A stretch of 64,000 nucleotides of DNA from Bradyrhizobium glycinis (lineage in GTDB: Bacteria > Pseudomonadota > Alphaproteobacteria > Rhizobiales > Xanthobacteraceae): positions 1 to 64,000 of the forward strand of contig NZ_JACCHQ010000009.1 of NCBI RefSeq assembly GCF_016031655.1, in the 5' to 3' direction. Below are positions 17,533-27,224 of the stretch, piece after piece. The notes below the pieces were generated by a model. It was not told where the DNA came from. It saw only the letters and a program-made list of their open reading frames with translations, and did not search any database. Position 1 is the stretch's first letter; each line of letters opens with the position of its first letter. Both the position numbers and the translations under genes were made by a program.

Positions 17533-18668
17533 CCGTGACACTCGATCACGTGACCCGGACGGTGGAAGGCGTGCCGCACATCCGTGACGTCTCACTGACG
17601 CTCGAAAGCGGTACGCTCAATGTGCTGCTCGGGCCGACGCTGTCCGGCAAGACCTCGATCATGCGGTTGCTCGCCGGGCTCGACAAGCCGACCACCGGCA
17701 AGGTGTTCGTCAACGGCAAGGACGTCACCGGCGCCGACGTGCGCCAGCGCTCGGTCGCGATGGTCTATCAGCAGTTCATCAACTACCCGTCGCTGACGGT
17801 CTACGAGAACATCGCCTCTCCCCTGCGCGTACAGGGCAAGCCGCGCGACGAGATCGAGGCGCGCGTGGCGGAGGCGGCAAAGCTGTTGCGGCTCGAGCCG
17901 TTCCTGAAGCGAACGCCGCTCCAGCTCTCCGGCGGCCAGCAGCAGCGCACCGCGATCGCACGCGCGTTGGTCAAGGGCGCCGACCTCGTGCTGCTCGACG
18001 AGCCGCTCGCCAATCTCGACTACAAGCTGCGCGAGGAGCTGCGGGCGGAGCTGCCGCGCATCTTCGAGGCCTCGGGCGCTATCTTCGTCTATGCCACCAC
18101 CGAACCGACCGAGGCGCTGCTGCTCGGCGGCAACACGGTGTGCATGTGGGAGGGGCAGGCGCTGCAGATGGGCGAGACCACCAACGTCTATCGCCGGCCG
18201 CAGACGCTTCGCGTCGCCCAGGTGTTCTCTGATCCGCCGCTCAACCTCGTCGGCATCGAGAAGAAGAACGGCTTCGTGCAATATGCCGGCGGCACGTCCT
18301 CGCCGGCCTCGGGTCTCTACGCCTCGCTCGCCGACGGCACCTATCGCGTGGGCTTCCGCGCCCATCAGCTCGGGCTTGCCAATGGCGAGACCGATCGCCA
18401 CGCCTTCCACGCCACTGTCACGGTGACCGAGATCACCGGTTCGGAGAGCTTCGTGCATTTGACCCGCGACGGATCGAACTGGGTGGCGGTGCTGCACGGC
18501 GTGCACGAGTTCGAGCCTGGCCAGATGCTCGACGCCGTGCTCGATCCCAATGATGTTTTCGTATTTGACGCGGCGGACCGTCTGGTCGCCGCGCCAGGCA
18601 TAGCGTTTTCAAGCGAAGTGCGTAGCGGTTCGCGTGAAGAAAACGCGTCAAACAGAAAAAGCTCTTGA
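17529..18668 (+). CDS. glpS: Glycerol ABC importer ATPase GlpS (degenerate H-loop)
   Basis: This is one of two ATPases of a MalK-class importer, 379 residues, overlapping glpD by ATGA. It has Walker A GPTLSGKT (35-42), a Q-loop at about 81, the intact signature LSGGQ (133-137) and Walker B LVLLDE (153-158). The switch His of the H-loop is replaced by Thr191 (YATTEPTEA where YVTHDQTEA is usual). A C-terminal TOBE-like regulatory region follows. The last 21 codons (from about residue 359) lie inside a palindromic repeat, so the tail SSEVRSGSREENASNRKSS is probably not ancestral. Its partner is GlpT. Confidence 0.92.
   Translation: MTVTLDHVTRTVEGVPHIRDVSLTLESGTLNVLLGPTLSGKTSIMRLLAGLDKPTTGKVFVNGKDVTGADVRQRSVAMVYQQFINYPSLTVYENIASPLRVQGKPRDEIEARVAEAAKLLRLEPFLKRTPLQLSGGQQQRTAIARALVKGADLVLLDEPLANLDYKLREELRAELPRIFEASGAIFVYATTEPTEALLLGGNTVCMWEGQALQMGETTNVYRRPQTLRVAQVFSDPPLNLVGIEKKNGFVQYAGGTSSPASGLYASLADGTYRVGFRAHQLGLANGETDRHAFHATVTVTEITGSESFVHLTRDGSNWVAVLHGVHEFEPGQMLDAVLDPNDVFVFDAADRLVAAPGIAFSSEVRSGSREENASNRKSS
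18603..18646. repeat. Palindromic repeat embedded in the 3' end of glpS
   Basis: GCGTTTTC (18603-18610) is mirrored by GAAAACGC (18639-18646), with an inner GCGAA/TTCGC pair. This matches a dispersed rhizobial intergenic repeat (GCGTTTTC..GTTCGCGTGAAGAAAACGCG type, from memory). Here it is translated as the C-terminal end of GlpS, so insertion seems to have replaced the original stop and tail. Confidence 0.7.
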
Positions 18669-18680
18669 GGGAGATGCGCC

Positions 18681-19765
18681 ATGGCCCGCATTGACCTCGT
18701 CGATCTCGCCCATTCCTACGGCGGCAACGATGCGCCGCAGGAGAGCTTTGCGCTCAAGCCGGTGACCATGACCTGGCGCCAGGGCGGGGCCTATGCGCTG
18801 CTTGGCCCGTCGGGCTGCGGCAAGACTACGCTTCTGAACGTCATCTCCGGCATCATCACGCCGTCGCGGGGGAAAATCCTGTTCGACGGCAAGGACATCA
18901 CACCGCTGTCAACCCAGAAGCGCAACATCGCGCAGGTGTTCCAGTTTCCGGTGATCTACGACACCATGACAGTTGGGGAGAATTTGGCGTTTCCGCTGAA
19001 GAACCGCGGCGTGCCGAAGGCCGACATCGACAGGCGCGTCGCCGAGATCGGCCGCCTGCTCGATCTCGAACCCTATTTGAACCGCAAGGCCACGCGGCTC
19101 ACCGCCGACGCCAAGCAGAAGATCTCGCTCGGCCGCGGTCTCGTGCGCAACGACGTTGCCGCCGTGCTGTTCGACGAGCCGCTGACGGTGATCGATCCCG
19201 AGCTGAAATGGCAGCTCCGCTCCAAGCTGAAGGCGCTGCATCGCGAGCTTGACCTCACGATGATCTATGTCACCCACGACCAGACCGAGGCGCTGACCTT
19301 CGCCGACACCGTCGTCGTCATGCATGACGGGCGTGTGGTGCAGAGCGGCACGCCGGCCGAGCTGTTCGACAAGCCGGCGCATACGTTTGTCGGCTATTTC
19401 ATCGGTTCGCCCGGCATGAACATCCTGCCGGCCGAGGTGAGGGGGCGCGAGGCCAGGATCGACGGCCACGTCATCGCGCTGAACCGCGCTTACGACAACC
19501 TGCCTGCCGGGGCGAAGATCGAGATCGGTGTCCGTCCCGAATTCGTCGAGGTGGTTGCGCCCGCACCTAGCCTGCTCACCGCCAGGATCGAACGCATCGA
19601 CGATCTCGGCCGCATCCGCTTCGCGCGCGTGCGCGTCGGCGACGCCAAGCTCGCCGCGCGCGCCCCTGGCGGCTTCACCAGCGCGGACGGCAGCGCCGGG
19701 CTGAAATTCGATCCGTCGCACGTCCACGTCTATGCCGACAGCCTTCTGGTGGAGGGAGCCGCCTG

Positions 19766-19766
<1 letters not shown>
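18681..19766 (+). CDS. glpT: Glycerol ABC importer ATPase GlpT (degenerate signature motif)
   Basis: This is the second ATPase of the importer, 361 residues. Walker A GPSGCGKT (42-49), Walker B VLFDE (about 162-166) and the switch His199 (YVTHDQTEA) are canonical. The ABC signature is LTADA (140-144) instead of LSGGQ, inside RLTADAKQKISLGRGL. A TOBE-type domain follows (IEIGVRPEFVEV). It begins 12 bases after glpS with GAGGGAGA upstream, and its stop overlaps the next start by one base. With GlpS it should form a heterodimer with one normal and one degenerate ATP site. Confidence 0.92.
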
Positions 19767-20739
<973 letters not shown>

Positions 20740-20740
<1 letters not shown>

Positions 20741-21546
20741 TGCATTCGGTCCCCGGCCGCCGCCTCATCATGGGGCTGTTCCTGATCTTCCTGCTGCTGC
20801 CGATCTATTGGCTCGTCAACATGAGCTTCAAGACCAACAGCGAGATCGTCTCGACGATGACGCTGTGGCCGCACACCCCGACGCTGCAGCACTACAAGCG
20901 CATCTTCACCGACGAGAGCTGGTATTCGGGCTACATCAATTCGCTGGAATACGTCGTCCTCAACACCATCATCTCGATCGCCGTGGCGCTGCCGGCGGCT
21001 TACGCCTTCTCGCGCTACCGCTTCCTCGGCGACAAGCATTTGTTCTTCTGGTTGTTGTCGAACCGCATGGCGCCGGCGGCGGTCTATGCGCTGCCGTTCT
21101 TTAACCTCTATTCGGCGATTGGCCTGTTCGACACGCCCTGGGCCGTTGCGCTCGCGCACTGCATCTTCAACGTGCCGCTCGCGGTGTGGATCCTCGAAGG
21201 CTTCGTCTCCGGCGTGCCGCGCGAGATCGACGAGACCGCCTTCCTCGACGGCTATTCCTTCCCGCGCTTCTTCATCAAGATCCTGGTGCCGCTGATCGCG
21301 AGCGGCATCGGCGTCGCCGCCTTCTTCTGCTTCATGTTCTCCTGGGTCGAGCTGTTGCTGGCGCGCACGCTGACCTCGGTGCACGCAAAGCCCATTGCCG
21401 CGATCATGACGCGCACGGTCTCGGCCGCCGGCATGGATTGGGGCCTGCTCGCCGCTGCCGGCGTGCTCACCATCATTCCGGGCGCGCTGGTGATCTGGTT
21501 CGTCCGCAACTACATCGCGCGCGGTTTCGCGCTCGGCCGGGTCTAG
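20740..21546 (+). CDS. glpQ: Glycerol ABC importer permease GlpQ (not the phosphodiesterase)
   Basis: This 268-residue MalG/UgpE-class permease has an N-terminal TM (IMGLFLIFLLLPIYWLVNMS), further helices with AYAFSRYRFLG and the EAA loop EIDETAFLDGYSFPRFFIKI. It ends VRNYIARGFALGRV. I chose ATG 20740, overlapping the glpP stop. The long in-frame extension to 19732 is an overlap with glpP in another frame. In this operon naming, glpQ denotes a permease, unlike the E. coli glycerophosphodiesterase of the same symbol. Confidence 0.93.
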
Positions 21547-21556
21547 GGAGGCATCA

Positions 21557-21886
21557 ATGGAATCCATCGCATGGATGGCCTGGACGCTGCCGACCGCGAT
21601 CTTCTTCGTCGCGCTCGCCTCTACGCTTCTCGTGATGACCTGGCTCGCCGCGGTCTATCCCGAGGCCGAGCGCGTCGGCGTGCTGCGCATCCCGACCACG
21701 CGCGGCGACCGCCTGTTCATCTCGCTGATCGCGGCCGCCGTCATTCACCTCGCGTGGATTGGCCTGGTCGGCACCGACGTGATCGCCACGCTGCCGGTCG
21801 GCGAGGAGGGGTTTGAAATCTCGAGCCTGTGGCTCGCATCAGGAATTTCGCTGGTCACGGCCGCGCTCATTTTCCGCACGGTCTGA
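21557..21886 (+). CDS. glpU: Small membrane protein GlpU (DUF2160 family)
   Basis: This 109-residue integral membrane protein has three predicted helices (AIFFVALASTLLVMTWLAAV, LFISLIAAAVIHLAWIGLVG, LASGISLVTAALIFRTV). It matches the small DUF2160 protein that accompanies glpSTPQ and glpV in rhizobial glycerol-uptake operons. It is 10 bases behind glpQ, with GGGAGG upstream. Its role in transport is unknown; it may be an accessory subunit of the permease complex. Confidence 0.88.
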   Translation: MESIAWMAWTLPTAIFFVALASTLLVMTWLAAVYPEAERVGVLRIPTTRGDRLFISLIAAAVIHLAWIGLVGTDVIATLPVGEEGFEISSLWLASGISLVTAALIFRTV

Positions 21887-21962
21887 AGCTTGCGAAGGGA
21901 CGGCCAGATCCGGGACCAACCCGGGCCTGTATAAAAGTTTGTCGCTGCAACGGAGGAACAAC

Positions 21963-23759
21963 ATGCGACAGTTTAGGAGAAGGAAAGGTCCATTGACGAA
22001 GAATAGTTTTCTGACCATGTCCAGCGCCGCTGCAATCATCGCAGTGTCGCTCGCCGTCTCGGCGCCGGTTCGCGCCGCCGACGAGGCCGTGATCCAGAAG
22101 TGGATCGCGGAATTCACGCCTTCGACGCTGTCGAAGGAGGACCAGAAGAAGGAGCTGGAGTGGTTCGCCAAGGCCGCCGAGCCGTTCAAGGGCATGGAGA
22201 TCAACGTCGTCTCCGAGACGATCACGACTCACGAATACGAGGCGCAGACGCTCGCCAAGGCATTCTCCGAGCTCACCGGCATCAAGCTCAAGCACGATCT
22301 CATCCAGGAAGGTGACGTCGTCGAGAAGCTCCAGACCCAGATGCAGTCGGGCAAGAACGTCTATGACGGCTGGATCAACGACTCCGACCTGATCGGCACG
22401 CATTTCCGCTACGGCCAGACCATTGCGCTGTCGGACTACATGACCGGCGAGGGCAAGGACGTCACCAATCCCATGCTCGACGTCAACGACTTCATCGGCA
22501 AGTCGTTCGGCACCGGGCCGGACGGCAAGCTCTACCAGCTGCCCGACCAGCAGTTCGCGAACCTCTACTGGTTCCGCTACGACTGGTTCACCAATCCGGA
22601 CTACAAGGCCAAGTTCAAGGCCAAGTATGGCTACGAGCTCGGCGTGCCCGTGAACTGGTCGGCTTATGAAGACATCGCCGAGTTCTTCACCAACGACATC
22701 AAGGAGATCAACGGCGTCAAGGTCTACGGCCATATGGATTATGGCAAGAAGGACCCCTCGCTCGGATGGCGCTTCACCGACGCCTGGCTGTCGATGGCCG
22801 GCAACGGTGACAAGGGCATTCCGAACGGTCTGCCGGTCGACGAATGGGGCATCCGCATGGAGGGCTGCCGCCCGGTCGGCTCGTCGGTGGAGCGTGGCGG
22901 CGACACCAATGGTCCGGCCGCAGTCTACTCGATCACGAAGTATCTCGACTGGATGAAGAAGTATGCGCCGCCCCAGGCGCAGGGCATGACCTTCTCCGAG
23001 TCCGGCCCCGTGCCGTCGCAGGGTAACATCGCCCAGCAGATGTTCTGGTACACCGCCTTCACTGCCGACATGGTGAAGCCGGGTCTGCCGGTGGTGAATG
23101 CGGACGGTACGCCGAAGTGGCGTATGGCTCCGTCGCCGCACGGCTCCTACTGGAAGGAAGGCATGAAGCTCGGCTACCAGGACGCCGGCTCCGCCACGCT
23201 GCTGAAGTCGACCCCGCCGGATCGCCGCAAGGCAGCATGGCTCTATCTCCAGTTCATCGTCTCCAAGACGGTGAGCTTGAAGAAGAGCCATGTCGGTCTC
23301 ACCTTCATCCGTGAGTCCGACATCTGGGACAAGTCGTTCACCGAGCGTGCGCCGAAGCTCGGCGGCCTGATCGAGTTCTACCGCTCGCCCGCGCGCGTGC
23401 AGTGGACCCCGACCGGCAACAACGTGCCCGACTATCCGAAGCTCGCGCAGCTGTGGTGGCAGAATATCGGCGATGCGTCGTCCGGTGCGAAGACGCCGCA
23501 GCAGGCGATGGATGCTCTCGCGGCGGCCCAGGACTCCGTGTTGGAGCGTCTGGAGAAGTCCGGCGTGCAGGGCGCCTGCGGTCCGAAGCTGCACAAGAAG
23601 GAAACCGCCGAGTACTGGTTCGCCAAGGCCCAGAAGGACGGCACCATCGCGCCGCAGCGCAAGCTCGCCAACGAGAAGCCGAAGGGCGAGACGGTGGACT
23701 ACGACACGCTGATCAAGTCGTGGCCCGCCACTCCGCCCAAGCGCGCGGAAGTGAAGTAA
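21963..23759 (+). CDS. glpV: Periplasmic glycerol-binding protein GlpV
   Basis: This is the substrate-binding protein of the ABC importer, 598 residues, unusually long for a sugar-type binding protein. It has an Arg/Lys-rich N terminus then a signal peptide (MSSAAAIIAVSLAVSAPVRA, cleavage after ARA-like RAADE). The mature two-lobed protein shows ELTGIKLKHDLIQEGDVVEK and DSDLIGTHFRYGQTIALSDY. ATG 21963 has GGAGGA six bases before it. It is the last gene of the operon and is followed by a strong terminator. The family is described in Rhizobium as glycerol uptake. Confidence 0.92.
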   Translation: MRQFRRRKGPLTKNSFLTMSSAAAIIAVSLAVSAPVRAADEAVIQKWIAEFTPSTLSKEDQKKELEWFAKAAEPFKGMEINVVSETITTHEYEAQTLAKAFSELTGIKLKHDLIQEGDVVEKLQTQMQSGKNVYDGWINDSDLIGTHFRYGQTIALSDYMTGEGKDVTNPMLDVNDFIGKSFGTGPDGKLYQLPDQQFANLYWFRYDWFTNPDYKAKFKAKYGYELGVPVNWSAYEDIAEFFTNDIKEINGVKVYGHMDYGKKDPSLGWRFTDAWLSMAGNGDKGIPNGLPVDEWGIRMEGCRPVGSSVERGGDTNGPAAVYSITKYLDWMKKYAPPQAQGMTFSESGPVPSQGNIAQQMFWYTAFTADMVKPGLPVVNADGTPKWRMAPSPHGSYWKEGMKLGYQDAGSATLLKSTPPDRRKAAWLYLQFIVSKTVSLKKSHVGLTFIRESDIWDKSFTERAPKLGGLIEFYRSPARVQWTPTGNNVPDYPKLAQLWWQNIGDASSGAKTPQQAMDALAAAQDSVLERLEKSGVQGACGPKLHKKETAEYWFAKAQKDGTIAPQRKLANEKPKGETVDYDTLIKSWPATPPKRAEVK

Positions 23760-23785
23760 GCGGCGCTTAGAGCGACATCAAACAC

Positions 23786-23813
23786 AAAGGCCGGGAGCGA
23801 TCCCGGCCTTTTT
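23786..23813 (+). terminator. Rho-independent terminator of the glp operon
   Basis: AAAGGCCGGGA (23786-23796), loop GCGA, TCCCGGCCTTTTT. This is a 10-11 bp GC-rich stem with a run of five T, 27 bases behind the glpV stop. Confidence 0.9.
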
Positions 23814-23831
23814 GCGCAGCTGTCACCACTT

Positions 23832-23919
23832 CGTCATTGCGAGCGAAGCGAAGCTATCCAGAGTCTTTCCCTGGAGGCAGACTGGATTGCTTCGTCGCAA
23901 GAGCTCCTCGCAATGACGG
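23832..23919. repeat. Palindromic repeat, CATTGCGAG family
   Basis: CGTCATTGCGAGCGAAGCGA plus AGCTATCCAG is mirrored by CTGGATTGCTTCGTCGC and CTCGCAATGACGG. It is the same family as 4968-5046, with a small insertion in the right arm. It separates the glp terminator from the minus-strand Old Yellow Enzyme gene. Confidence 0.85.
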
Positions 23920-23935
23920 CGGAGAGAGCGGGACT

Positions 23936-25036
23936 TTACTCCGCCGGCTCGGCCGCGAGCGTCGGGTAATCCGTGTAACCCTTGGCGCCGCCGCCGTAGA
24001 AGGTGTTCTTGTCCCAGTCGTTCAGCGCCGCTCCCTGCTTCAGCCGCTCGACGAGGTCGGGGTTGGAGATGAACGGCTTGCCGAAGGCGATGAGGTCGGC
24101 GGCGTTCGCGTCCAGCACCTTGCTGGCGAGGTCGAAATCGTAGCCGTTGTTGGCGACGTAGGCGCCCGAGAAGCGCTTGCGCAACGAGGCATAGTCGAAC
24201 GGCGCGATGTCGCGCGGCCCGCCGGTGGCACCTTCGATCACGTGAAGATAGACCAGCTTCAGCGCGCTGAGGCCGTCGACGATGTGATCGTACAGGGCCT
24301 GCGGATTGGAATCCGAGATGTCGTTGGCCGGCGTCACCGGCGAGATGCGGATGCCGGTGCGCTCGGCACCGGCCTCGGCGACGACGGCCTTGGAGACCTC
24401 CAGCATCAGCTTCGCGCGGTTCTCGATCGAGCCGCCATAGGCATCGGTGCGCTTGTTGGCGCCGTCCTTGGCGAACTGCTCGAGCAGATAGCCGTTGGCG
24501 CCGTGGATCTCGACGCCGTCGAAGCCGGCTTCCAGCGCGTTCTTCGTGGCGCGCTTGAAGTCGTCGATGATTGCAGGGATTTCGGAGAGCTCCAGCGCGC
24601 GTGGCTCGGAGACGTCGGCGAAGCCGCCGTTGACGAAGGTCTTGCCCTTGGCGCGGATCGCGCTCGGTGCCACCGGGGCTGCGCCGTTCGCCTGCAGATC
24701 GACATGCGAGATGCGGCCGACATGCCAGAGCTGGATGAAGATCTTGCCGCCGCGTTCATGCACCTTGTCGGTGACCTTGCGCCAGCCGGCGACCTGATCC
24801 TTGCTATAGATGCCGGGCGTGTCCTGGTAGCCCTGACCTTGTTGCGAGACCTGGCTCGCCTCGGTGATCAGGAGGCCTGCGGACGCGCGCTGGGCGTAAT
24901 AATCAGCGGCGAGCGGACCGGGCACGAAGGTACCGGGTACGGCGCGGTTGCGCGTCAGCGGCGCCATGACGAGACGGTTGGCCAGCGTGATCGGGCCGAG
25001 CCTGTAGGTCTCAAACAATTTGGTCGAACGGCTCAT
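23936..25036 (-). CDS. Old Yellow Enzyme-type alkene reductase
   Basis: This 366-residue FMN-dependent enzyme reduces activated C=C bonds such as enones, maleimides and nitro compounds with NAD(P)H. The TIM barrel shows the N-terminal LGPITLANRLVMAPLTRNRA, IQLWHVGRISH, the substrate loop DGVEIHGANGYLLEQF, SIENRAKLMLEVSKAVV and ANNGYDFDLASKVLDANAADLIAFGKPFISNPDLVERL. The start is ATG 25036 (MSRSTKLFETYRLG); an in-frame extension to 25108 lacks family residues. It stands alone and its natural substrate is unknown, as for most of the NemA/XenA group. Confidence 0.92.
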   Translation of the reverse strand: MSRSTKLFETYRLGPITLANRLVMAPLTRNRAVPGTFVPGPLAADYYAQRASAGLLITEASQVSQQGQGYQDTPGIYSKDQVAGWRKVTDKVHERGGKIFIQLWHVGRISHVDLQANGAAPVAPSAIRAKGKTFVNGGFADVSEPRALELSEIPAIIDDFKRATKNALEAGFDGVEIHGANGYLLEQFAKDGANKRTDAYGGSIENRAKLMLEVSKAVVAEAGAERTGIRISPVTPANDISDSNPQALYDHIVDGLSALKLVYLHVIEGATGGPRDIAPFDYASLRKRFSGAYVANNGYDFDLASKVLDANAADLIAFGKPFISNPDLVERLKQGAALNDWDKNTFYGGGAKGYTDYPTLAAEPAE

Positions 25037-25215
25037 GGGAATGCTTCCAGGCGGTGAGAGGTCTCGAACAATTGTGCATCGCGACATCGGGCGCAAGGGA
25101 TGAGCCATACGGAAAGTGCAAGCGAGCTACGCGGCAAGGCGCGCGTAGCATAATTCATGTGCAATTTCGGCTGCGACAGCGAAATCCCACTGTCGCGGCC
25201 GTGCGATTTCACAAA

Positions 25216-25719
25216 TCAGTTCGCGCCGAGGAAATCGCGCTTGCCGATCTCGACGCCGTTGTGACGCAAGATGCCGTGGGCTGTCGCCGCGTGGAAATAG
25301 AGGTTCGGCAGCGAGAACGAGCTCAGGAATTGCTGTCCCGTCATGGTGATGGTCTTGCCGGGGCCGACCGGAAAGGTGACGTCCCTGACGTCGGCGCCCT
25401 CAAACTGCTCGGGCTTGAAGGATTTCACATAGTCGATCGTCTTCGCCAGCCGCTGCTTCAACTCCGCAAAGCTCGTTTCGGTGTCGGGCGTCGAGGGGAC
25501 CTCGCTTTGCGTCAGCCGCGCACAGCCTCTGGTCGGATAGTCGCTGACCAGCTGGATTTGCCGCGACAGCGGCAGCATGTCCGGGAACAGGCGCGAGCCG
25601 AGCAGGACGCTGGGATCGATCTTCCTGGCCGCGCAATGTGCCTCAGCTTTGGTGAGCAGCCCGGTCACGCTGTTCAGCATCTGCAAATAGGCGGGGACGA
25701 CGGCGTCGTAGAATGACAT
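25216..25719 (-). CDS. DUF1993 family protein
   Basis: This 167-residue helical cytoplasmic protein begins MSFYDAVVPAYLQMLNSVTGLLTKAEAH, the typical DUF1993 opening. It continues with SRLFPDMLPLSRQIQLVSDY and ends in LPNLYFHAATAHGILRHNGVEIGKRDFLG, which carries a conserved His. The fold resembles DinB-like four-helix bundles, but no activity is known. The start ATG 25719 (MSFYDA) fits the family, whereas the longer in-frame start at 25773 does not. An inverted repeat lies 29 bases upstream. Confidence 0.88.
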   Translation of the reverse strand: MSFYDAVVPAYLQMLNSVTGLLTKAEAHCAARKIDPSVLLGSRLFPDMLPLSRQIQLVSDYPTRGCARLTQSEVPSTPDTETSFAELKQRLAKTIDYVKSFKPEQFEGADVRDVTFPVGPGKTITMTGQQFLSSFSLPNLYFHAATAHGILRHNGVEIGKRDFLGAN

Positions 25720-25747
25720 GTGATGCTCGCTCAAATTGGTGGGAAAT

Positions 25748-25765
25748 CTCAGGAGAATACCTGAG
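25748..25765. promoter_or_regulatory. Inverted repeat CTCAGG-N6-CCTGAG upstream of the DUF1993 gene
   Basis: A perfect 6-bp dyad with a 6-base spacer sits 29 bases before the DUF1993 start. It could be an operator overlapping the -10 region or a small hairpin. No regulator is suggested by context. Confidence 0.35.
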
Positions 25766-25830
25766 TCACTCACATGGGAGCCTCATGGAAAAATGCAATC
25801 GCGGAAAGCGGCTTGTGCGATGCGAAAATT

Positions 25831-27132
25831 CTACCGCACCGCCGCCTGGGGCTGTGCCTGTGCGGTGCCGCCGCGCATGCGCGCAAGCAGCTCGGCGGTC
25901 GGCCAGGAATCCGCCGGCAGGCCGTACTTGATCTGCGTCGCCTTCACCGCGGCGCGGCTCTGCTGTCCCAGCACACCGTCGACCTTGCCGACGTTGAAGC
26001 CGGCACGCACCAGCAGCTGCTGCAATTCCTTGAGCTCGTTGAAGGGCAATTGCGCGACCGGCGCCGTCGGCTTGCGCATCGGCGCGGCTCCGGCGATGCG
26101 CGAGGCGAGATAGCCCGCGGTGGTCGAATAGATCAGCGAGTTGTTCCACTCGGTGTAGGCCGCGAAATTCGGATAGGCCATGAAGGCCGGCCCGAAGCGT
26201 CCCATCGGCAGCAGCACGGACGCTGCGAGATTGTCGTTCGGCAAGGGCCGGCCGTCGGGATAGGTGACGCCGAGTTGCGCCCAGGTCGAGCGCGGCTCGC
26301 GCACGGTGAGATCGGTCTTCTCCCACGGCAGGTTCGGTGGCACCTTGATCTCCTCCAGCCACGGCTCGCCGCGCCGCCATTTCAGTCCATTTGCGATGTA
26401 GTTCGCCGTCGAGCCGATCACGTCGGCCGGCGAGCGCAACAGGTCGCGCCGTCCGTCGCCGTCGTAGTCGACGGCGTAGTTGACGTAGTGCACGGGCAAG
26501 AATTGGGTCTGGCCGAGCTCGCCGGCCCAGGAGCCGATCATCTCGTCGGGATGCAGATCGCCGCGGTCGATGATCTTCAGCGCCGCGATGCTCTCGTTCA
26601 CGAACATCTCTGAACGGCGGCAATCATAGGCCAGCGACACCAGCGATTTCAGCGTCGGCAGGTTGCCCATGTTGGCGCCGAAATCGCTCTCGAGGCCCCA
26701 GAACGCGGCGATCACGGCGGGCGGCACGCCGTATTCCTTTTCCGCGCGTGCAAATGCCGCGGCGTATTGCTTGATGTGCTGCTGCCCTTTCTGCATGCGA
26801 TAGGGCGCGGCCATGCGGCCGGCGAATTCGGTGAAGAGCTGACCGAATACGCGCTGGCCGCGGTCGCGGTTGACGATGCCCTGGTCGTAGACGAGATAGG
26901 GCGAGGCCTCCGCGATCGTGCGCTGCGACACGCCGGCGGCCATGGCCTGTTGCTTCACGTCGGCGAGGAAGCGATCGAAGCTCGCACCATTGTGGCACGA
27001 GGCGGCGCGCGGCGAGGGGGCGGCGGCTTTCGGCGTGGCAGGCTTGGCGGGCAGCGGCGCAAACTGGGCGGAGGCGGCGGCGGAGCATGCGAGGAGCGCG
27101 ACGGCCGCGATCGCAAATCGGGTCTGGAGCAT
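25831..27132 (-). CDS. Lytic murein transglycosylase (MltB-like) with peptidoglycan-binding domain
   Basis: This 433-residue envelope enzyme cuts the glycan strand of peptidoglycan. It has a signal peptide (FAIAAVALLACSAAASAQ), a Pro/Ala linker, an SLT-like MltB catalytic domain with the catalytic Glu in FWGLESDFGANMGN (about residue 150) and YAVDYDGDGRRDL. The C-terminal peptidoglycan-binding repeat is LKELQQLLVRAGFNVGKVDG followed by SRAAVKATQIKYGLP. No lipobox Cys follows the signal peptide, so it is probably soluble in the periplasm. It has its own start 92 bases from the stop of the glycosyltransferase gene. Confidence 0.93.
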   Translation of the reverse strand: MLQTRFAIAAVALLACSAAASAQFAPLPAKPATPKAAAPSPRAASCHNGASFDRFLADVKQQAMAAGVSQRTIAEASPYLVYDQGIVNRDRGQRVFGQLFTEFAGRMAAPYRMQKGQQHIKQYAAAFARAEKEYGVPPAVIAAFWGLESDFGANMGNLPTLKSLVSLAYDCRRSEMFVNESIAALKIIDRGDLHPDEMIGSWAGELGQTQFLPVHYVNYAVDYDGDGRRDLLRSPADVIGSTANYIANGLKWRRGEPWLEEIKVPPNLPWEKTDLTVREPRSTWAQLGVTYPDGRPLPNDNLAASVLLPMGRFGPAFMAYPNFAAYTEWNNSLIYSTTAGYLASRIAGAAPMRKPTAPVAQLPFNELKELQQLLVRAGFNVGKVDGVLGQQSRAAVKATQIKYGLPADSWPTAELLARMRGGTAQAQPQAAVR

Positions 27133-27177
27133 AGGGGTTCCGGCGGAGGAGGACAGGCGTGGATTCGCCCGAAGTCT

Positions 27178-27220
27178 AAATCATGATCCGGAAAAGCGGG
27201 AAGCGTTTTCCGAAAAGTCC
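27178..27220. repeat. Partial AGCATGATCCGGAAAA-type palindromic repeat
   Basis: ATCATGATCCGGAAAA is followed by CGTTTTCCGAAAAG. The CGGAAAA (27189-27195) and TTTTCCG (27206-27212) arms pair. It is the left half of the element that is complete at 41041-41141. It lies five bases behind the stop of the glycosyltransferase gene and may form its 3' stem. Confidence 0.75.
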
Positions 27221-27224
27221 AGGC

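Noticed and set aside
23837..25057. 406-codon plus-strand frame opposite the Old Yellow Enzyme gene
   Set aside because: The minus strand encodes the OYE motifs. The plus frame also begins inside a palindromic repeat.
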